Shown here piece by piece: positions 1 through 11,199 of a stretch of DNA of 64,000 bases. A program made the position numbers and the translations under genes. Every line of letters starts with the position of its first letter. The stretch's first letter is position 1. The stretch is from NCBI GenBank assembly GCA_030533445.1, contig CM060068.1, positions 37,565,510 through 37,629,509 on the forward strand, read 5' to 3'. This stretch comes from Cyprinodon diabolis (Eukaryota > Chordata > Actinopteri > Cyprinodontiformes > Cyprinodontidae). The notes beneath the pieces are model-generated. The model saw nothing but the letters and a program-made list of their open reading frames with translations, ran no database searches and was not told the origin of the DNA.

Positions 1-202
1 TGGCCTGTTCAGATTGGAAGACTCCTCGTTATGCGGTCAACAAATGCTGCTTTCTTTATGCCGGTTCTGAAGGACAGATCCAGTGTATCCTGCGTGGCCT
101 TGGATATCCCGTGACTCATTGCGAGTCCAAGCAAGCCGGCCTCTCTGTGCTCAGAGGAAAAAGGAAAATGGTGCAGAACAGTGGTGAATATTGTAAGTTT
201 AG
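1..202 (+). other. Open exon-like segment at window edge, unassigned
   Basis: Reading frame 3 of the plus strand stays open from the window edge for about 65 codons and runs into a good splice-donor match (GTAAGT at about 191-196). It is rich in Cys and charged residues. It lies upstream of the TIR exons, so it could be an earlier exon of that gene, but I cannot align its translation to the TIR box 1 or box 2 region, and the opposite strand is also partly open. It may equally be repeat DNA. Low confidence. Confidence 0.2.
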
Positions 203-315
203 TTTAATATAATGCAAGTATGTGAATAGTTTCTCCAGAAATGAATGAGAATAGTTAATTGAAATAGTTTTTGAGCCAGATATGTGGGGGTTAATGTTTG
301 GTTTATGGAAAGGTT

Positions 316-618
316 TTATCTGTCCCTGTGCAAATGGGTTTGGCTGACATGTAAGCAGAGAATCCAGTATCTCTGCAGTGTGGGGATTATAAATCTGATT
401 TCTGCGACGACGGTTCTGCTGCTGAAACTCCATGAAAAAGTAGTTAGCATACAGATCAGCAGTGAGAATTTGCAATTTCTGTTTTTGCCTGTGTCAACTG
501 TCATGGTTGCTAAGCGACTGAGCGTATGCTGAGTCCAGGTAGACCGGGTCCTCTGGAGAACGAAGCCGGTGAAATCGAACACACCCACTATCACCATCAC
601 GTCTGCCTCATCCGCCAT
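316..618 (-). other. Open frame of about 100 codons, unassigned
   Basis: A minus-strand ATG frame beginning near 618 (Met-Ala-Asp-Glu-Ala-Asp start) runs about 100 codons. No domain is recognisable and no splice sites clearly bracket it. It sits next to a SINE and may be part of an old transposon. The surrounding 203-640 stretch holds nothing else I can support. Confidence 0.15.
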
Positions 619-639
619 TTTTGTTCACTAGAAATAGAA

Positions 640-868
640 TAGAATTCAGCTTTATTATTATTACATTGTCACAAGTACAAAGCAACGAAACTCACTCTGA
701 ATTTAACCAAGCAGTGGGCTAACATTGTGCGGCACCCGGGAAGCAGTGTAGGGGTTAAGGATCTTGTTCAGGGACCCAGAGTGACAATCCGTGGGAGTTG
801 GGCTGGAACTCAGAACCTCTGGGATCCGAGCGCAATGCCCTAACCACAAGGTCACCACTCCCCACTAG
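640..868 (-). mobile_element. tRNA-derived SINE, minus strand
   Basis: On the minus strand a tRNA-like head (A-box-like block near 840-860, B-box-like GGTTCTGAGTTCCAGCCC near 805-825) is followed by a body and a tail reading like 'acttgtgacaatgtaataataataaagctgaattctattc'-type teleost SINE or LINE 3' ends. A shorter relative with the same head and tail lies at about 44668-44815 on the plus strand. The head/tail organisation is visible; the family name is not known to me with certainty. Confidence 0.6.
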
Positions 869-1103
869 GAACTCACCATTGATTTCTGCAGGTTTAGCAA
901 GAACTCCTGCCTGATAACTAAAAGTTTTGTCCAAAATAGATGAGTGCTTGATGTGTGGCCTGAGACACACTGTACAACCAAAACTGTTTTATCCAAGATT
1001 TCTTTTCGTAATGTATAGTGTCTCTTAAGTTTCTAAACTCACCTGACAATTTTAAAATCTTGATGTGCGAACCAGACTTAAATGTATTTTTGTGGTCAAA
1101 CAG

Positions 1104-1237
1104 ATCATGTGGAGATGGTGGAGAGCTACATTAAGCAAAGCAAGAGGCTGATGATCATCCTCACACCAGGATCAGGATCTAAAATGAGAAGTCACGCCTC
1201 AGACCAAACCTCGGCCATTGGAGGATTGGACTGGCAG
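1104..1237 (+). CDS. TIR exon (penultimate) of IL-1R family gene
   Basis: Begins after an AG acceptor with two bases completing a split Asp codon and ends with a complete CAG codon at a GT donor (phase 0). It encodes the helix and strand after TIR box 2. Confidence 0.75.
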
Positions 1238-1812
1238 GTAGCATTCTGGGGATTGAAGGGTTAATTCAGTTTCTATTATTTTGATTTTGATTCCTTGGGT
1301 TTACTTTGCAATAAAGTAAATCACAACATTTTCATATCGAACTGAGTTTTTTGTTAACTGTGTTGTTCAGATAGATCAAAATAAGAATGCAAAACAGTAA
1401 CATTGGCCTCTAAACTGAGCTGCTGGTTAGTGTTGCTTCCAGCACGTCTAAAATAATGATAACAAAATGAAAGAAAGATTTGAGTGAATCACTGGTTGTT
1501 TTTTCGTTTTGTTTTTTCTGTTTTCCAATCCTGGTGATCTAAAAGTTTTTTCATATTTTCCAGGTCGGGCTCCACCATGCACTGGTGCAGAGCGAGATGA
1601 GTGTAATTCTGATCCAGCTTGGGGAGACATGGCCACAAGATTATGCACACCTTCCTCCAAGCCTGCAGCATCTGATCCGTAAGAGCGCCCCCTTCAGGTG
1701 GTCAGAGAGCTCAAAGAAAGCTTCAGAGGGGAACTCAAGGTTCTGGAAGAGAGTCCGATGCTTGATGCCTGCCACACCGGCCAAAAAGAATTATATACCT
1801 GCTGTTATCTAA
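1104..1812 (+). CDS. Interleukin-1 receptor family protein, C-terminal TIR exons (partial gene)
   Basis: Two exons, 1104-1237 and 1564-1812, encode the last 127 residues of a receptor with a cytoplasmic TIR domain. The first is preceded by ...CAAACAG and followed by GTAGCA; the second by ...TTTTCCAG, ending in TAA at 1810-1812. The first exon has the family block with two acidic residues, 'VE..', and 'QSKRLMIIL'. The second has '[14 protein letters not shown]', a 'FRWSES' block like IL1R1's 'IRWSGD', and the TIR box 3 motif '[11 protein letters not shown]'. TIR domains of this family recruit MyD88 after IL-1-type cytokine binding. The extracellular Ig domains, the membrane segment and TIR boxes 1-2 are not identifiable, so the gene continues beyond the left edge. 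IL1R1-like is the best guess from alignment by eye; IL1RL1, IL18R1 or a teleost DIGIRR-type receptor are not excluded. Confidence 0.8.
1564..1812 (+). CDS. Last coding exon of IL-1R family gene (TIR box 3)
   Basis: 83 codons including stop, in phase with the preceding exon. It contains the FW pair of TIR box 3 (Phe-Trp-Lys-Arg) about 22 codons before the stop. The tail after box 3 is short, like IL1R1 rather than the long-tailed IL1RAPL or SIGIRR proteins. Confidence 0.78.
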   Translation, partial: VGLHHALVQSEMSVILIQLGETWPQDYAHLPPSLQHLIRKSAPFRWSESSKKASEGNSRFWKRVRCLMPATPAKKNYIPAVI

Positions 1813-2139
1813 TGCTGCTGAACTTTGGGATCTAATATAGAAAAACAAAAATTAAAAAAAAATGTATTTCTGTATATAGATAAAACGCAATAGAGAAAAA
1901 TGGTAAAAGCTTTAAACCTCCTGCTGATATTCACCATTCTTCTGGGTTGGTATCAGTATGCTTTATTTTGCTGTTGATGTTGAATTAAGTTCCCTAGCTA
2001 TTTCTCTAAGATTGGAAATATTTAGTTATTCTTTGTAAATCTTCTTCTAAGATGTAGGTGTAGTTTTTATATCTTATTAATTTTCCAGGTCAGACTGGTA
2101 AATTTATAGTAAAAAGTTTTTTATTCACTTAATACATTG

Positions 2140-2197
<58 letters not shown>

Positions 2198-2972
2198 TTG
2201 CTTTTGTTCTTTGTTCGCTTTTTTTACTTTTTTATCTTTTAAAAAATAATAATAATAAAAACTGACTCAGTTTTTGAGTGCAATTCTCTTCTTGATCCAC
2301 CAGATGGAGCTAAAGCTCTTGTAACTTAATCATATTCTTGGCAAAATGTTTTGAGAAATTGGAATTTATATATTTTTTTCCTTTTAACAACAATATATTT
2401 GTAATTTAGGAGAGTGGCTTTTACTTAACCCCTTGAACTCAGATGGGGAAAGATATTCCTCAAAGCCTTTCTGTTTTACAAATACAAACAATTTTTTTTA
2501 CCCAATTTATAGTTTGGGAGCTGTACTTGCTTTAATTCACATGTGTAATTTCAGGCAGAATTTGAGACCGTCTGGGCTTAAAGGGTTAAAAGAAACAGAG
2601 ATTTGATCAAAGTTACTCCTCTAATCATATATATATAAGTCCTTACTTTAAAGGACACTTTTCAAGCTAGAATATCTCATTATACCAACATATACTGAAA
2701 AGAAAAAAGCAGTTGTGAAATGAATTATGTAGTGACAATATTGCTTAACAGATTAATATGTAGATTTAATTAAGGGTGGAAATATGTAAATAATTCAATA
2801 CATTTACCCAATAATATTAAAATAATGCATCATTCCAGCGTCTATTACCGATAATGGCCACTAGGTGGAGACTTTGAGGCAGAAAATGAAGAAACGCTTT
2901 CCTTTTTGCAGAGAGTTTTGCATTTAAATGTTAGTATCTTGAGCGACAGATATTTTTCTCTACTTGGCCTTT
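1813..2972. other. 3' flank of the IL-1R-like gene, AT-rich, no gene seen
   Basis: AT-rich DNA that probably includes the 3' UTR of the upstream gene (A-rich blocks near 1846-1870). It contains an (AT)n microsatellite and no supported open frame. Confidence 0.5.
2142..2195. repeat. (AT)n microsatellite
   Basis: About 27 uninterrupted AT units. Confidence 0.97.
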
Positions 2973-3055
2973 ATTACTACAGTGTGTGAGGCTACGGAAG
3001 AGATCAGTAATATGGATGAAGAGTTGAGTCAAGACAGCTTGGATGCCACATTAAA
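2973..3055 (+). other. Candidate short exon
   Basis: A pyrimidine-rich tract and CTACAG acceptor precede, and GTAAGT follows, an 83-nt open stretch. Its frame has an internal Met followed by acidic residues (MDEELSQDSLDATLK). Both splice sites are strong by eye and the block is not a repeat I recognise, but no matching neighbouring exon was found, so the gene is unknown. Confidence 0.25.
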
Positions 3056-3056
3056 G

Positions 3057-3815
3057 TAAGTAAAACCAGTTATTTATCCAAAAGTTAAGTCAGTTAAACT
3101 CACTGAAAAAAAAAAAAGACAGAAAGTCTCTTCCTAGTTTTCTAAACAATGGAACAGCTGACTTTACTGTAGCAATCAGAGCTGAAAATAAAATTCAAAG
3201 GAAAAGAGAATTACCTGAAAACAGGCTTAACAAATGAAATGGTGCACAACACAGGCTGCACTGCTGCATGGATATTAGTTAACTGGAATATCAATGCAGT
3301 AGTGCAGCCTGTATAATTTAAATTAAATTATCCCCAGATATATTTACTGTTTTGCTTTGAATTATAAAACTAAGCTAGACTCAATAAACACACTCATAGT
3401 AACAACTAGTACTTTTTACTTGTGAGTGGATGAACCTGTTTACACTTTGTTGTGTAAAGAATAGCTGATGTTGCCTCTTTAACCAGTCAGACATGGTGCT
3501 GATGTGGCCTGGCTCAAACCAGGTTTCTAGAACACATGAAGCCTTAACTTTATGGATGGGAAATACAGTCATTTTCAATAAATACAACTATTACAGTGAG
3601 GCTTATTTGTCAGATGTTTGACTTTTGTATTACTTTGATTTTTTTTTACAAAATCAAATAATCAATTATTTATATAAAACAGGTGTCAGCTAAAAATCTG
3701 CTGATATATTGTAGTTCATCTGACACAGTACATAAAATATTATTAAAACCCCAAAACTGCATAAATCCTCAATGATCTGTATTTGTCAAGTACATCTTTG
3801 TTGTTTTATGGCTAA
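3057..3815. other. Non-coding stretch, nothing recognised
   Basis: AT-rich. A short imperfect inverted repeat around 3250-3320 ('aggctgcactgctgcat' and its near complement) is the only structure seen. Confidence 0.4.
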
Positions 3816-4022
3816 TATGCATCCATCCATCCATTATCTGACACGCTTGTCCCAATTGGGGTCGCAAGGGGTGCTTGTGCCTATCTCCAGCTGTCAATGT
3901 GGGAGGAAGCCGGAGTACCCGGAGAGGACCCACGCATGCTCAGGGAGAACATGCAAACCCCATGCAGGAATCAAACCCAGAACCTTCTTGCTACAAGGCA
4001 GCAGTGCTACCCACTGAGCAGG
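3816..4022 (+). repeat. CATCCATCCA-type dispersed repeat (LINE 3'-end-like), internally deleted
   Basis: Begins with CATCCATCCATCC, followed by 'GGGGTCGC' and, after a jump, 'GTGGGAGGAAGCCGGAGTAC', 'CCCATGCAGGAATCAAACCC' and the 'CTTGCTACAAGGCAGCAGTG' block. The longer copy at 15915-18062 has about 150 bp between the two halves that this copy lacks. Confidence 0.8.
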
Positions 4023-5163
4023 CTAATATACAATGATTATTATAAATCCCATAGAAAATCCTTACAGAAAGGTTTCAAAACATTAGTCTGTGCATAAAAT
4101 CTAAATAATGTTTAATTAATGGAAATAAGTTAATGAAATATATTAACTTTTCAATGAAAGGGATTCTAATTAATTGAATTTATAAGAGGAGATAGCGTGG
4201 AGGAGATAGCGTGTTAGGAGCCTTGTACAGGCGCAGGAGGGGCAGCAATTTAGTATCTAAGCAGTTCATTTTCAAGCACGCTGAGGCTTCTTGTATGCAA
4301 ATTTGTCTGTGCATTGTCTACCCATTACAAGCAATGATTCTTTGTTTATGACTATGATGAATCATTTTTACCTGTGTGTTATTACTAGTTTGGAGAGTTT
4401 GTGTTTTTGTTGTTTTTTAACCAGCATAAAAGTGAGCGACATATGACGTATGAATTCAACTTTTAATCATCATCTTATGCTGCATGTTATATGATGCAGT
4501 GGTTTTCCATATAATTCACCCCTATACATGGTTTTCTCCCATGTATTTGATTCTCTGCATGCTCTGCATATGTCCCTATGTGCCCTTTTACCTAATTTTT
4601 GGCAAGCTGCTGGTAGGTCTGGGATGTGTGCGTGTGTGTTTGTCAGTGATCAGTGTGAGCAGCACTTACGGCACACTCCTAAAGAAAAAGTTGGGGGATG
4701 AGAGGGGCAGAAGGGTGGCTGGATGACGTTTGGCCTGGCAGCTGGGAGCTCCTCCGCGCCATTGTTTCCCTCTGACCCCCTGACCCGGCACTCGCCCCGA
4801 TGACACACACACACTTTCACACACCTGCGTATAGGCAGACACATGACCTCACAAGGACACACATGTGCAGCGGATTCACAAGCATATATGTAAATGTGGA
4901 TCTTTGTGGCAGATCCACACCGTGTTCAAAAGGCCACATCCGCAGGGAGGGTGGAAGGGTCTGTCATGACTTAATCATAAAGCTGTGATTTTAAGTGTGA
5001 AGCTGACTTAATATATGTGGAAAAAAAAGAAACTTCCTTAATAAAACAACAGGAAGGTTTTTTATTACTTTGTATAATTAAATTTAAGTTAATTTATTAT
5101 GAAATAATCTTTTCTTTTCCTACATTAAACCAATAGTTAAATGCAAACCGAAAGCAAACCGAG
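4023..5163. other. Intergenic; GC-richer single-copy block at about 4620-4980
   Basis: No supported gene. The 4620-4980 part is less AT-rich than its surroundings, contains a short CA tract (4803-4815) and does not resemble any repeat elsewhere in the window, so conserved noncoding function is possible but not shown. Confidence 0.35.
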
Positions 5164-5164
5164 A

Positions 5165-5450
5165 AGTGCACTGCAAAAATAGTATTTTTTTTGCTGTGTG
5201 TATTTTACCTTGAATTCTGGCGTTAAGTCGTGAATTTTGCCAACCGAATAAAATGATTTACTTTTAAAATAAGAAAAAAACATATACATTATCTTATTTC
5301 AAGAGCCAACTATCTGGGCATCTTATTCTAATGACAAAAAAACTACTTCCTTTGGTAGATTATCTTATTTACCTGCTCAAATTAAGGGGACAAGAAACGT
5401 TCACTTATTCTTATATCAGCTTTTGCATTGGTGCTGTTAAACCAACTTAG
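5165..5450. mobile_element. MITE-like element with CACTGCAAAAATAG end
   Basis: The left end (GTGCACTGCAAAAATAGTA) matches the CACTGCAAAA terminal motif common in short teleost DNA transposons. Internal 'cttatttcaag' and 'ttatcttattta' blocks are typical of the same group. The right end near 'cttttgcattggtgctg' is degenerate. Boundaries approximate. Confidence 0.5.
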
Positions 5451-5584
5451 ATTTCAATCTGAAAAACTCCCACAGAGACAAAAGACAATTAGAAGAAATT
5501 TATTGATAAATTACTTTGTCTTTGCTGCTCAGACCTCAGCAGGAAACATAGCTCTGAATTTTGATAATAAAAAACTGGTGGTAG

Positions 5585-6135
5585 AGTGGAGATAGATGAA
5601 GTTGGTCAGTCTGTAGACTGCCTGTTAGCGAGACGGTTACTGAGCTTTATGAGGAGATCCAGTGGACTGCATGAGCTGATACTAGAGCTTCACTCAGGGA
5701 CCTGGAAGATGGAAGTCCAGTTGGATAACACAGGAGTGAGAGAACCTGTCCAAGATGAGCAAGCATGAAGCGACAGTGGAGAGGAAAAACTCCCCGTTGG
5801 GAATAAATCTCTGGCAGAACCAGGTTCAACATGGCGGTCTTCTGCTGGACCGGTTGAAATGAGACGCGGAATGCAGTCAGAGTCCGGGAGGAATTACCCT
5901 CTAATGAAGTTTTAGCTACAATGGTGGAGGAGGGACTGGAGGTGGGTTGAAATCTGAATGAAGTCACACAACGCAACCATCGCCTGCCGACAGGAGCAGA
6001 CAAGTTGCGCATCAGAGGCCTTTTAAGATGAACTTTGGATGCTGATTGGCTTTCGTGGAGGTGTGGTTCAAAGCTGATTGAGTGTGCCGCAGGCGAATGA
6101 AGGCAAATAAACTGTTTATTCAGTTGAACTTCCAC
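5585..6135 (-). repeat. Dispersed repeat, minus orientation, paired with 57590-58335
   Basis: On the minus strand this contains 'CTCCACTGTCGCTTCATGCT' and a preceding 'AACCTGGTTCTGCCAGAG' block, which reappear on the plus strand at about 57990-58050. The shared layout (conserved 'GGAGTTTTTCCTCTCCACTG' segment) is that of teleost LINE 3' regions. A 162-codon open frame on the minus strand is repeat-derived, not a host gene. Confidence 0.6.
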
Positions 6136-8690
6136 CTAGGCTCCATTAAATAATCATTATGACTTATATTTCGGATTTCTTTTTTGGGGAACCTTACTGC
6201 CTGAACCCGTTATCCTAACAGCAAAACATATTAGTGTCAGTATCATGCTGCAGAACCGCTTCTTCACACCAAGAACAGGGAGGCTGGATTTTTCTGTTTC
6301 TACCTTAAAGAAAAACCCTAAATAAATTTTTAGCTTTAATTGCAAAGCTTGGGTGTCACCAAATAGCCAATTGGATTAGCTACTTAGAAATGGCCACTTT
6401 TTGTCCAGTCACAGTAATTTTTTTAATCCACATGATATTTTCATTTCAACTGATAGTAATTTATCAATTTGATCAGATTCAGATATCAGATATCATTCAA
6501 CTTTAGTTTTAACATTCACTTCTGTCCCTTCTGTTTGACATTTATTTAAAACGGTGGATTTATGTTCTTAGCCTGCTATCGGCTCATGAAGATACTTGTT
6601 ATGACTCTGCCTTTTGTCTGGGTGTGTTGAAACTGGGCTTTCAGGACGCCGGCCCCTGAGGCCCGGGATTAAACCTTCCTGGTACAAAGAAGTAACACAG
6701 GCAAGTAGGATGAGAAGCATCCAGGATTTGCTTCTTTTCAAATATGCTGCCTGTAATTTTTTTCCTTTATTCTTTATTAGAGTTTTGTTTGTATTTTACC
6801 AAAACATTAGATCATTGTGAAATCTTGTAACATTTTTAAATCATGGTTTCAAGTGACCATGTGATCAAGGTGTGATTTTTGAAAGATATATTTTTTCAAC
6901 AGGTTTGTGACTTTATTTTGTCAGATATTCACTGAGAAATATATGCTTTTAATATAACGTTCAAAACGAAATATTTCTTAAAAAGCAGCTGTATAAATTC
7001 CTTTCTCTATGATCTAGTGTCAGGTATTTCATTATATACTACTTGTTAAATGATTGTTGAGAAAATGCTTTTTTACTGCAATTCCAAGGCTTCCGAGCAA
7101 GTTGCCGTGGAGGATTAATTGGTCTGAGTTATGCGATAAATCTCAGCAATGTGTCTCTCATTGTTTAGATGTTGAGCCACTCCATCTCCATTACACTAAA
7201 CACAGGCCTGCAGGAAACAGCAGGTGGTGTGTGTGTATGTGTTTGTATGTTTTAATGCTGCCTTCTTAAGTGACCCAGAGGCCACCGGCCCTAAAGCCAA
7301 ACTTTTGTGTCTTCAAAGTCCTCAGTGACCCTGTTCCATCCCCCTCTACACACAGGAGCACACAGCCTCCTGTGGTCTGGTTTGTTTAGCTTCCCTCTTC
7401 ATAGGTAGGAGCATGTGTAGAAGCTGTTAGTATGGTATTATGCCTGTGACGTGTGTGCATGTGTGGCTAATACCAGCTGGACTGCATCTTCCTCTCCCCG
7501 TGTCCACCCCTGAGGCATCGATAAGACAACAATGTAATCCCTGCTGCTGGGTTGATGTTTATCCAGTGGGTGGAAAGAAGGTCTGCTGCATCTTCTGCTG
7601 TTTGCTTTATTGATTCACCAAGGGTGTATTGTATCGTCGATTACTCAGTCCAAGTAGCTGCATAATGTCGGATTTATTTCCAAAATCTTCTGTGAAATTA
7701 TAATTTTCAACATCTTTATATATGTGAACATCTAAAAAGCGGCATGGGGAGTTTGTATTCTGTCTCTTTTAATCAACACAAATTGTACAGCTTTCAGGAG
7801 TCACCTTTAAGCAAATGGAGTACAACTGTGTTAAAAGGGATGTTCTGTTGAGGGCTAAGATGTTTGCTACAAAGCATAAGTGAATATGCTTGATTATGAA
7901 GATCAAGGTTTCTTCTGAATACTCCAAAATGAAGCTTTTACCCCTTATTCCCAGCTCCTATCCTTCACCTTTCGTGAGGTCAGCAGTAAAACCAATACAC
8001 AGGTTAGAAAAGGGGCTCTTGAGTCAACTTTATGGACGACACCTAGATAATGCTACTAAAAAACAGGTTTTTACCCTCCCAATAAGAAAATGTGTTACAT
8101 CAATGGCTGAAGTCATCAAGTATAAAAAATCAAACTATATGCAGAGCATCTGCAGTCAACATAGTAAGTGTTACCCAAACAGGCCTGGCAGTTAGGAATG
8201 AGGAGGACCAGGAAGCTGTTTGCATTAGGACCTTTGCATGTTCCTAGCAGCTGCTGAGTCATGGTTGCTCACAATCCTTTGCTTGACAGAATGCATAGAC
8301 AGACAACTTCAGGGATTTTTAACAAATATACATTTTTTTGTTTATGTACTGGGAGACACATGCTAATGTACATATGTTCATTTGTTTTGTTTCATAACCC
8401 AAAGCTTAAGCTATTGGCTAAATTTCTGCAATGCTTTTTTGTAGCTCTTTTGGGAAGGCTCTGGTGCCAATTTGATCAGTCATTCATGTTCATATCTGTC
8501 GCATAATGCATGGCTGAAGGATGTGTGTATTTAACTCAGCAGTCCGGAGTGCCTTCTCTGCCCTGTACATTGTTCTTACTGTTGACCCTACGAAATGTGA
8601 GATAGGAGCGAGTAACAGGAGGTTAGAGATACAATTTGAGGTATTTGGATCAGGCCAATATGTCACACAGAGGACAGTTGAAGAAACAAT
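6136..8690. other. Intergenic; single-copy blocks at about 7050-7600, no gene seen
   Basis: No supported coding exon. 7050-7600 is GC-richer than its flanks with a short TG tract near 7229; it shows no repeat relationship to the rest of the window and might be conserved noncoding DNA. Confidence 0.35.
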
Positions 8691-9480
8691 GTAATTTTGT
8701 TAAAAATTTGGCCGTTTCACAATATGTATACTTGTACGTTCTCGTGTACTCATGAAACGTCATCAGCCTCAGCCCTAGTACTGTTCCAATTCACAAGAAC
8801 AGCAGACCGAGAACAGACAAAGTCCCGGCATGTTGTTCTTGCCCCTCCCTATTTACCCAGCATGCATCAGAGCTGACTTGTCATTGCCTAGATAGACAGC
8901 TGTCCCAGCATACACTGCGGCAGCTTTCAATGTAGCAGTCACAGAGCTCAGAGAATTAAGTTAAAAGTTCTCTTTTCTGTTGCCATTGTTCAATAAAAGT
9001 ACATTTTAAGAACATTTGAGGTGAGAATATTATACTTTTAAGCATCACTATATGGCCCATTTACCGATTTAATGTGTAATTTTTTTTTTAATTTGGCAAC
9101 CATTGGACCTCCGAGGATAACGGCCGCCAGGGCTAATCCTAGCCCGTCTGCAGCAGCCCTCTCTCGGCATAGCCGTGTGTGAAGGACCGCTGGCTCTGAT
9201 GGGGAGTTTTTTGTTTTATTTGGCAAAATGTTAATTTCATTTGTGTTTATCTGACTGTGTTAATTATTATTCCCACAATAAATGAAAAAAGTCAGAATTT
9301 ATTACTATCCAGAGACTATTAATAACAGGAGGTTAAATGCAGCTGCAGACCAGCAGAGCATGTCATGACGTCACGAGTACGCTTCTGTTCCAATTAACCC
9401 ATATTTATGTTGCGTGCTCCTGTACTCCATAGTTTCCTATGTTCTTTTCAACAAAATGCATGGCGAGGACGCAAGTGTAG
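8691..9480. mobile_element. Non-autonomous DNA-transposon-like repeat
   Basis: The segment 9310-9480 ('attaataacaggaggttaaa', 'gacgtcacgagtacgc', 'tcctatgttctt') reappears with about 80% identity by eye at 61720-61930. The left portion (8700-8830) contains partly complementary blocks ('acgttctcgtgtactcatga' against the right-side 'gacgtcacgagtacg'), suggesting degenerate inverted termini. Class uncertain. Confidence 0.45.
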
Positions 9481-9640
9481 ATAATAACACGGATTGTAGA
9501 TAATCCTATAGCTTCTAAGTAGCAGATAGGATCATTGTGAGGTCCTTATGCTAAATGAACTCTGAATAAGAAAATCCTGCATCCTTTTCCTACCTCCTTC
9601 TTTATTGCCAGCACTATTTGAACAGTACTTATTATGGCGA

Positions 9641-10405
9641 TGTCATGGTCCTGGCACTGGTGGCTTGATTGCTTATTCCACCCACCTGTTTAGCTCTGCC
9701 TGTTCTCTCATCATTCCTTATCCCTTCCACCTGGTTCCAGCCCCTATATATTCTGTTTGGTTTCAAGCTTCCAGTGCCAGATTATTCTAGCTGTTTTGGT
9801 GAGAGTAACTCTAGCATTAAAACTACTTTTCTGATTATTCTGTTGGTGACCTGTTTCTGTCTTGTGGATCCCGAGTTTTGCTTCGCCCCTGTCTGCTCAT
9901 TTAGTGTGATCGGCTCTGGACTTTGTATTGGATACAACTGGCCTACCGAACCTGGACTGTTGTCCCAACCACGGCTTGGACTTCCTCATCGGTACCTCAT
10001 CGGCTCTCAGATCCCCTGGTAAACGAACTTGGTTCTGTTTCGACTTCGTCTTGGATCTCCCTTTTCTGGCAACACCTGCTCCTCGGCGCCGTTTGGCTTC
10101 AGCGCCGCTCTCCTCACTGCGCTTCGGGGGCTGCGCCCGCCTGCGGTGGAGGACCATCTTCTCCGCGTATTCCTCCCCTCCTTCTGGGATCGGACTGAAC
10201 TTTGAACCAGGTCAGTGACTTTTGCTCTTAACTGCTTCCAGCCATCCATTCTTAGTCACTGACCTGAGTTTCTGTTTCCACAGAGGATCCGTGTAATCCG
10301 CCCCTGCTGACGCGCCGTTTCACGCTGCTTACTTAATAAAGTCTGTTAAACTCTTCCAGCTCTGTCTGTTGAATTTTGGGTACAAGGTTTGGAGCCTTCC
10401 TGACA
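9641..10405 (+). mobile_element. Solo LTR (family A)
   Basis: Begins TGTCATGGTC and ends CCTTCCTGACA (TG...CA). It has an AATAAA signal near 10335 and is flanked by GGCGA (9636-9640) and GGTGA (10406-10410), a 5-bp duplication with one mismatch. An internal GTCAGTG...CCACAG segment (about 10210-10284) resembles an intron. No internal retroelement genes are present, so it is a recombination-derived solo LTR. Open frames across its GC-rich centre are fortuitous. Confidence 0.82.
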
Positions 10406-10410
10406 GGTGA

Positions 10411-11010
10411 CCGCTTTGGCTAGTTAATACTTAGCGTCAAGAAAGCTGAAGGCCTAAGAAGACCAGGTACTTGGTGCAGAAAATGTGCTAAATGGAGAAA
10501 GGCAGGTGAAAGGGATCAACATATTGACTGGTGGGTCTGGCTGAGAAAGAAACAATTAACTAGGGAGGCAGGAAAAAAGGAACCTAGAAAGAAATCAATA
10601 TGATACTAAAACTAAATAAACAATAAAAAATAAATAAAAATTAAGAGAACAAATGTATAAAATGAAAAACTCAAAACATTTATCACCTACGGTACTGAAC
10701 CTAACAGTTAGAGTCATGTTTTTCCGCCCCCCTGGAAACTTACAGGTAAACCTCATCATTATTTAAATTTACCTTTTTTTTCTGTAACTAAAAGCCATTT
10801 ATCATTTTTTTTTGCCAATTACTGATCTTATTAATGCCAGGCAGGTACTTGTAACTGTGCAGACAGAGCTGGCAAAGGAGAAGCCAGACCTTCTTATTGA
10901 CAAGGAGAGTTTTTACCTGCATGAGATTTGAAGAGGCTGGTGACTAGCATGAATATCCTGGTTAGCTTTGGATAAGCTTGTATTAGCATGGAACAGGCTA
11001 CTGCATGCAT
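10411..11010. other. Non-coding stretch, nothing recognised
   Basis: AT-rich with A-rich runs near 10610-10660. No supported feature. Confidence 0.4.
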
Positions 11011-11199
11011 GCCCAAAGTTGGTCCTTGAGGGCCACTGTCCTGCTGGTTTGAGAGGTTTCTCTGCTTTAGCACAGCTGATTCTGATAATCGCAGCTCAGC
11101 AACTGCCTGTTAATCAGCTATCAATGAAACTCAGCTGTGCTGGAGCAGGGAAACCTCTAAAACCTGCAGGACAGTGGCCCTCGAGGACTGACTTTGGCC
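11011..11199. mobile_element. Foldback MITE, 189 bp
   Basis: The left arm (GCCCAAAGTTGGTCCTTGAG, then GGCCACTGTCCTGCTGGTTT) and the right arm (AACCTGCAGGACAGTGGCCC, then TCGAGGACTGACTTTGGCC) are complementary over about 75 bp with scattered mismatches. This is a common teleost palindromic element. Confidence 0.8.

Noticed and set aside
5647..6135. 162-codon minus-strand open frame
   Set aside because: Sits in a dispersed repeat whose inverted relative at 57590-58335 has stops in the equivalent frame.
9897..10249. Several 80-117-codon frames on both strands in a GC-rich block
   Set aside because: They overlap each other inside the solo LTR at 9641-10405; GC richness alone explains the open frames.
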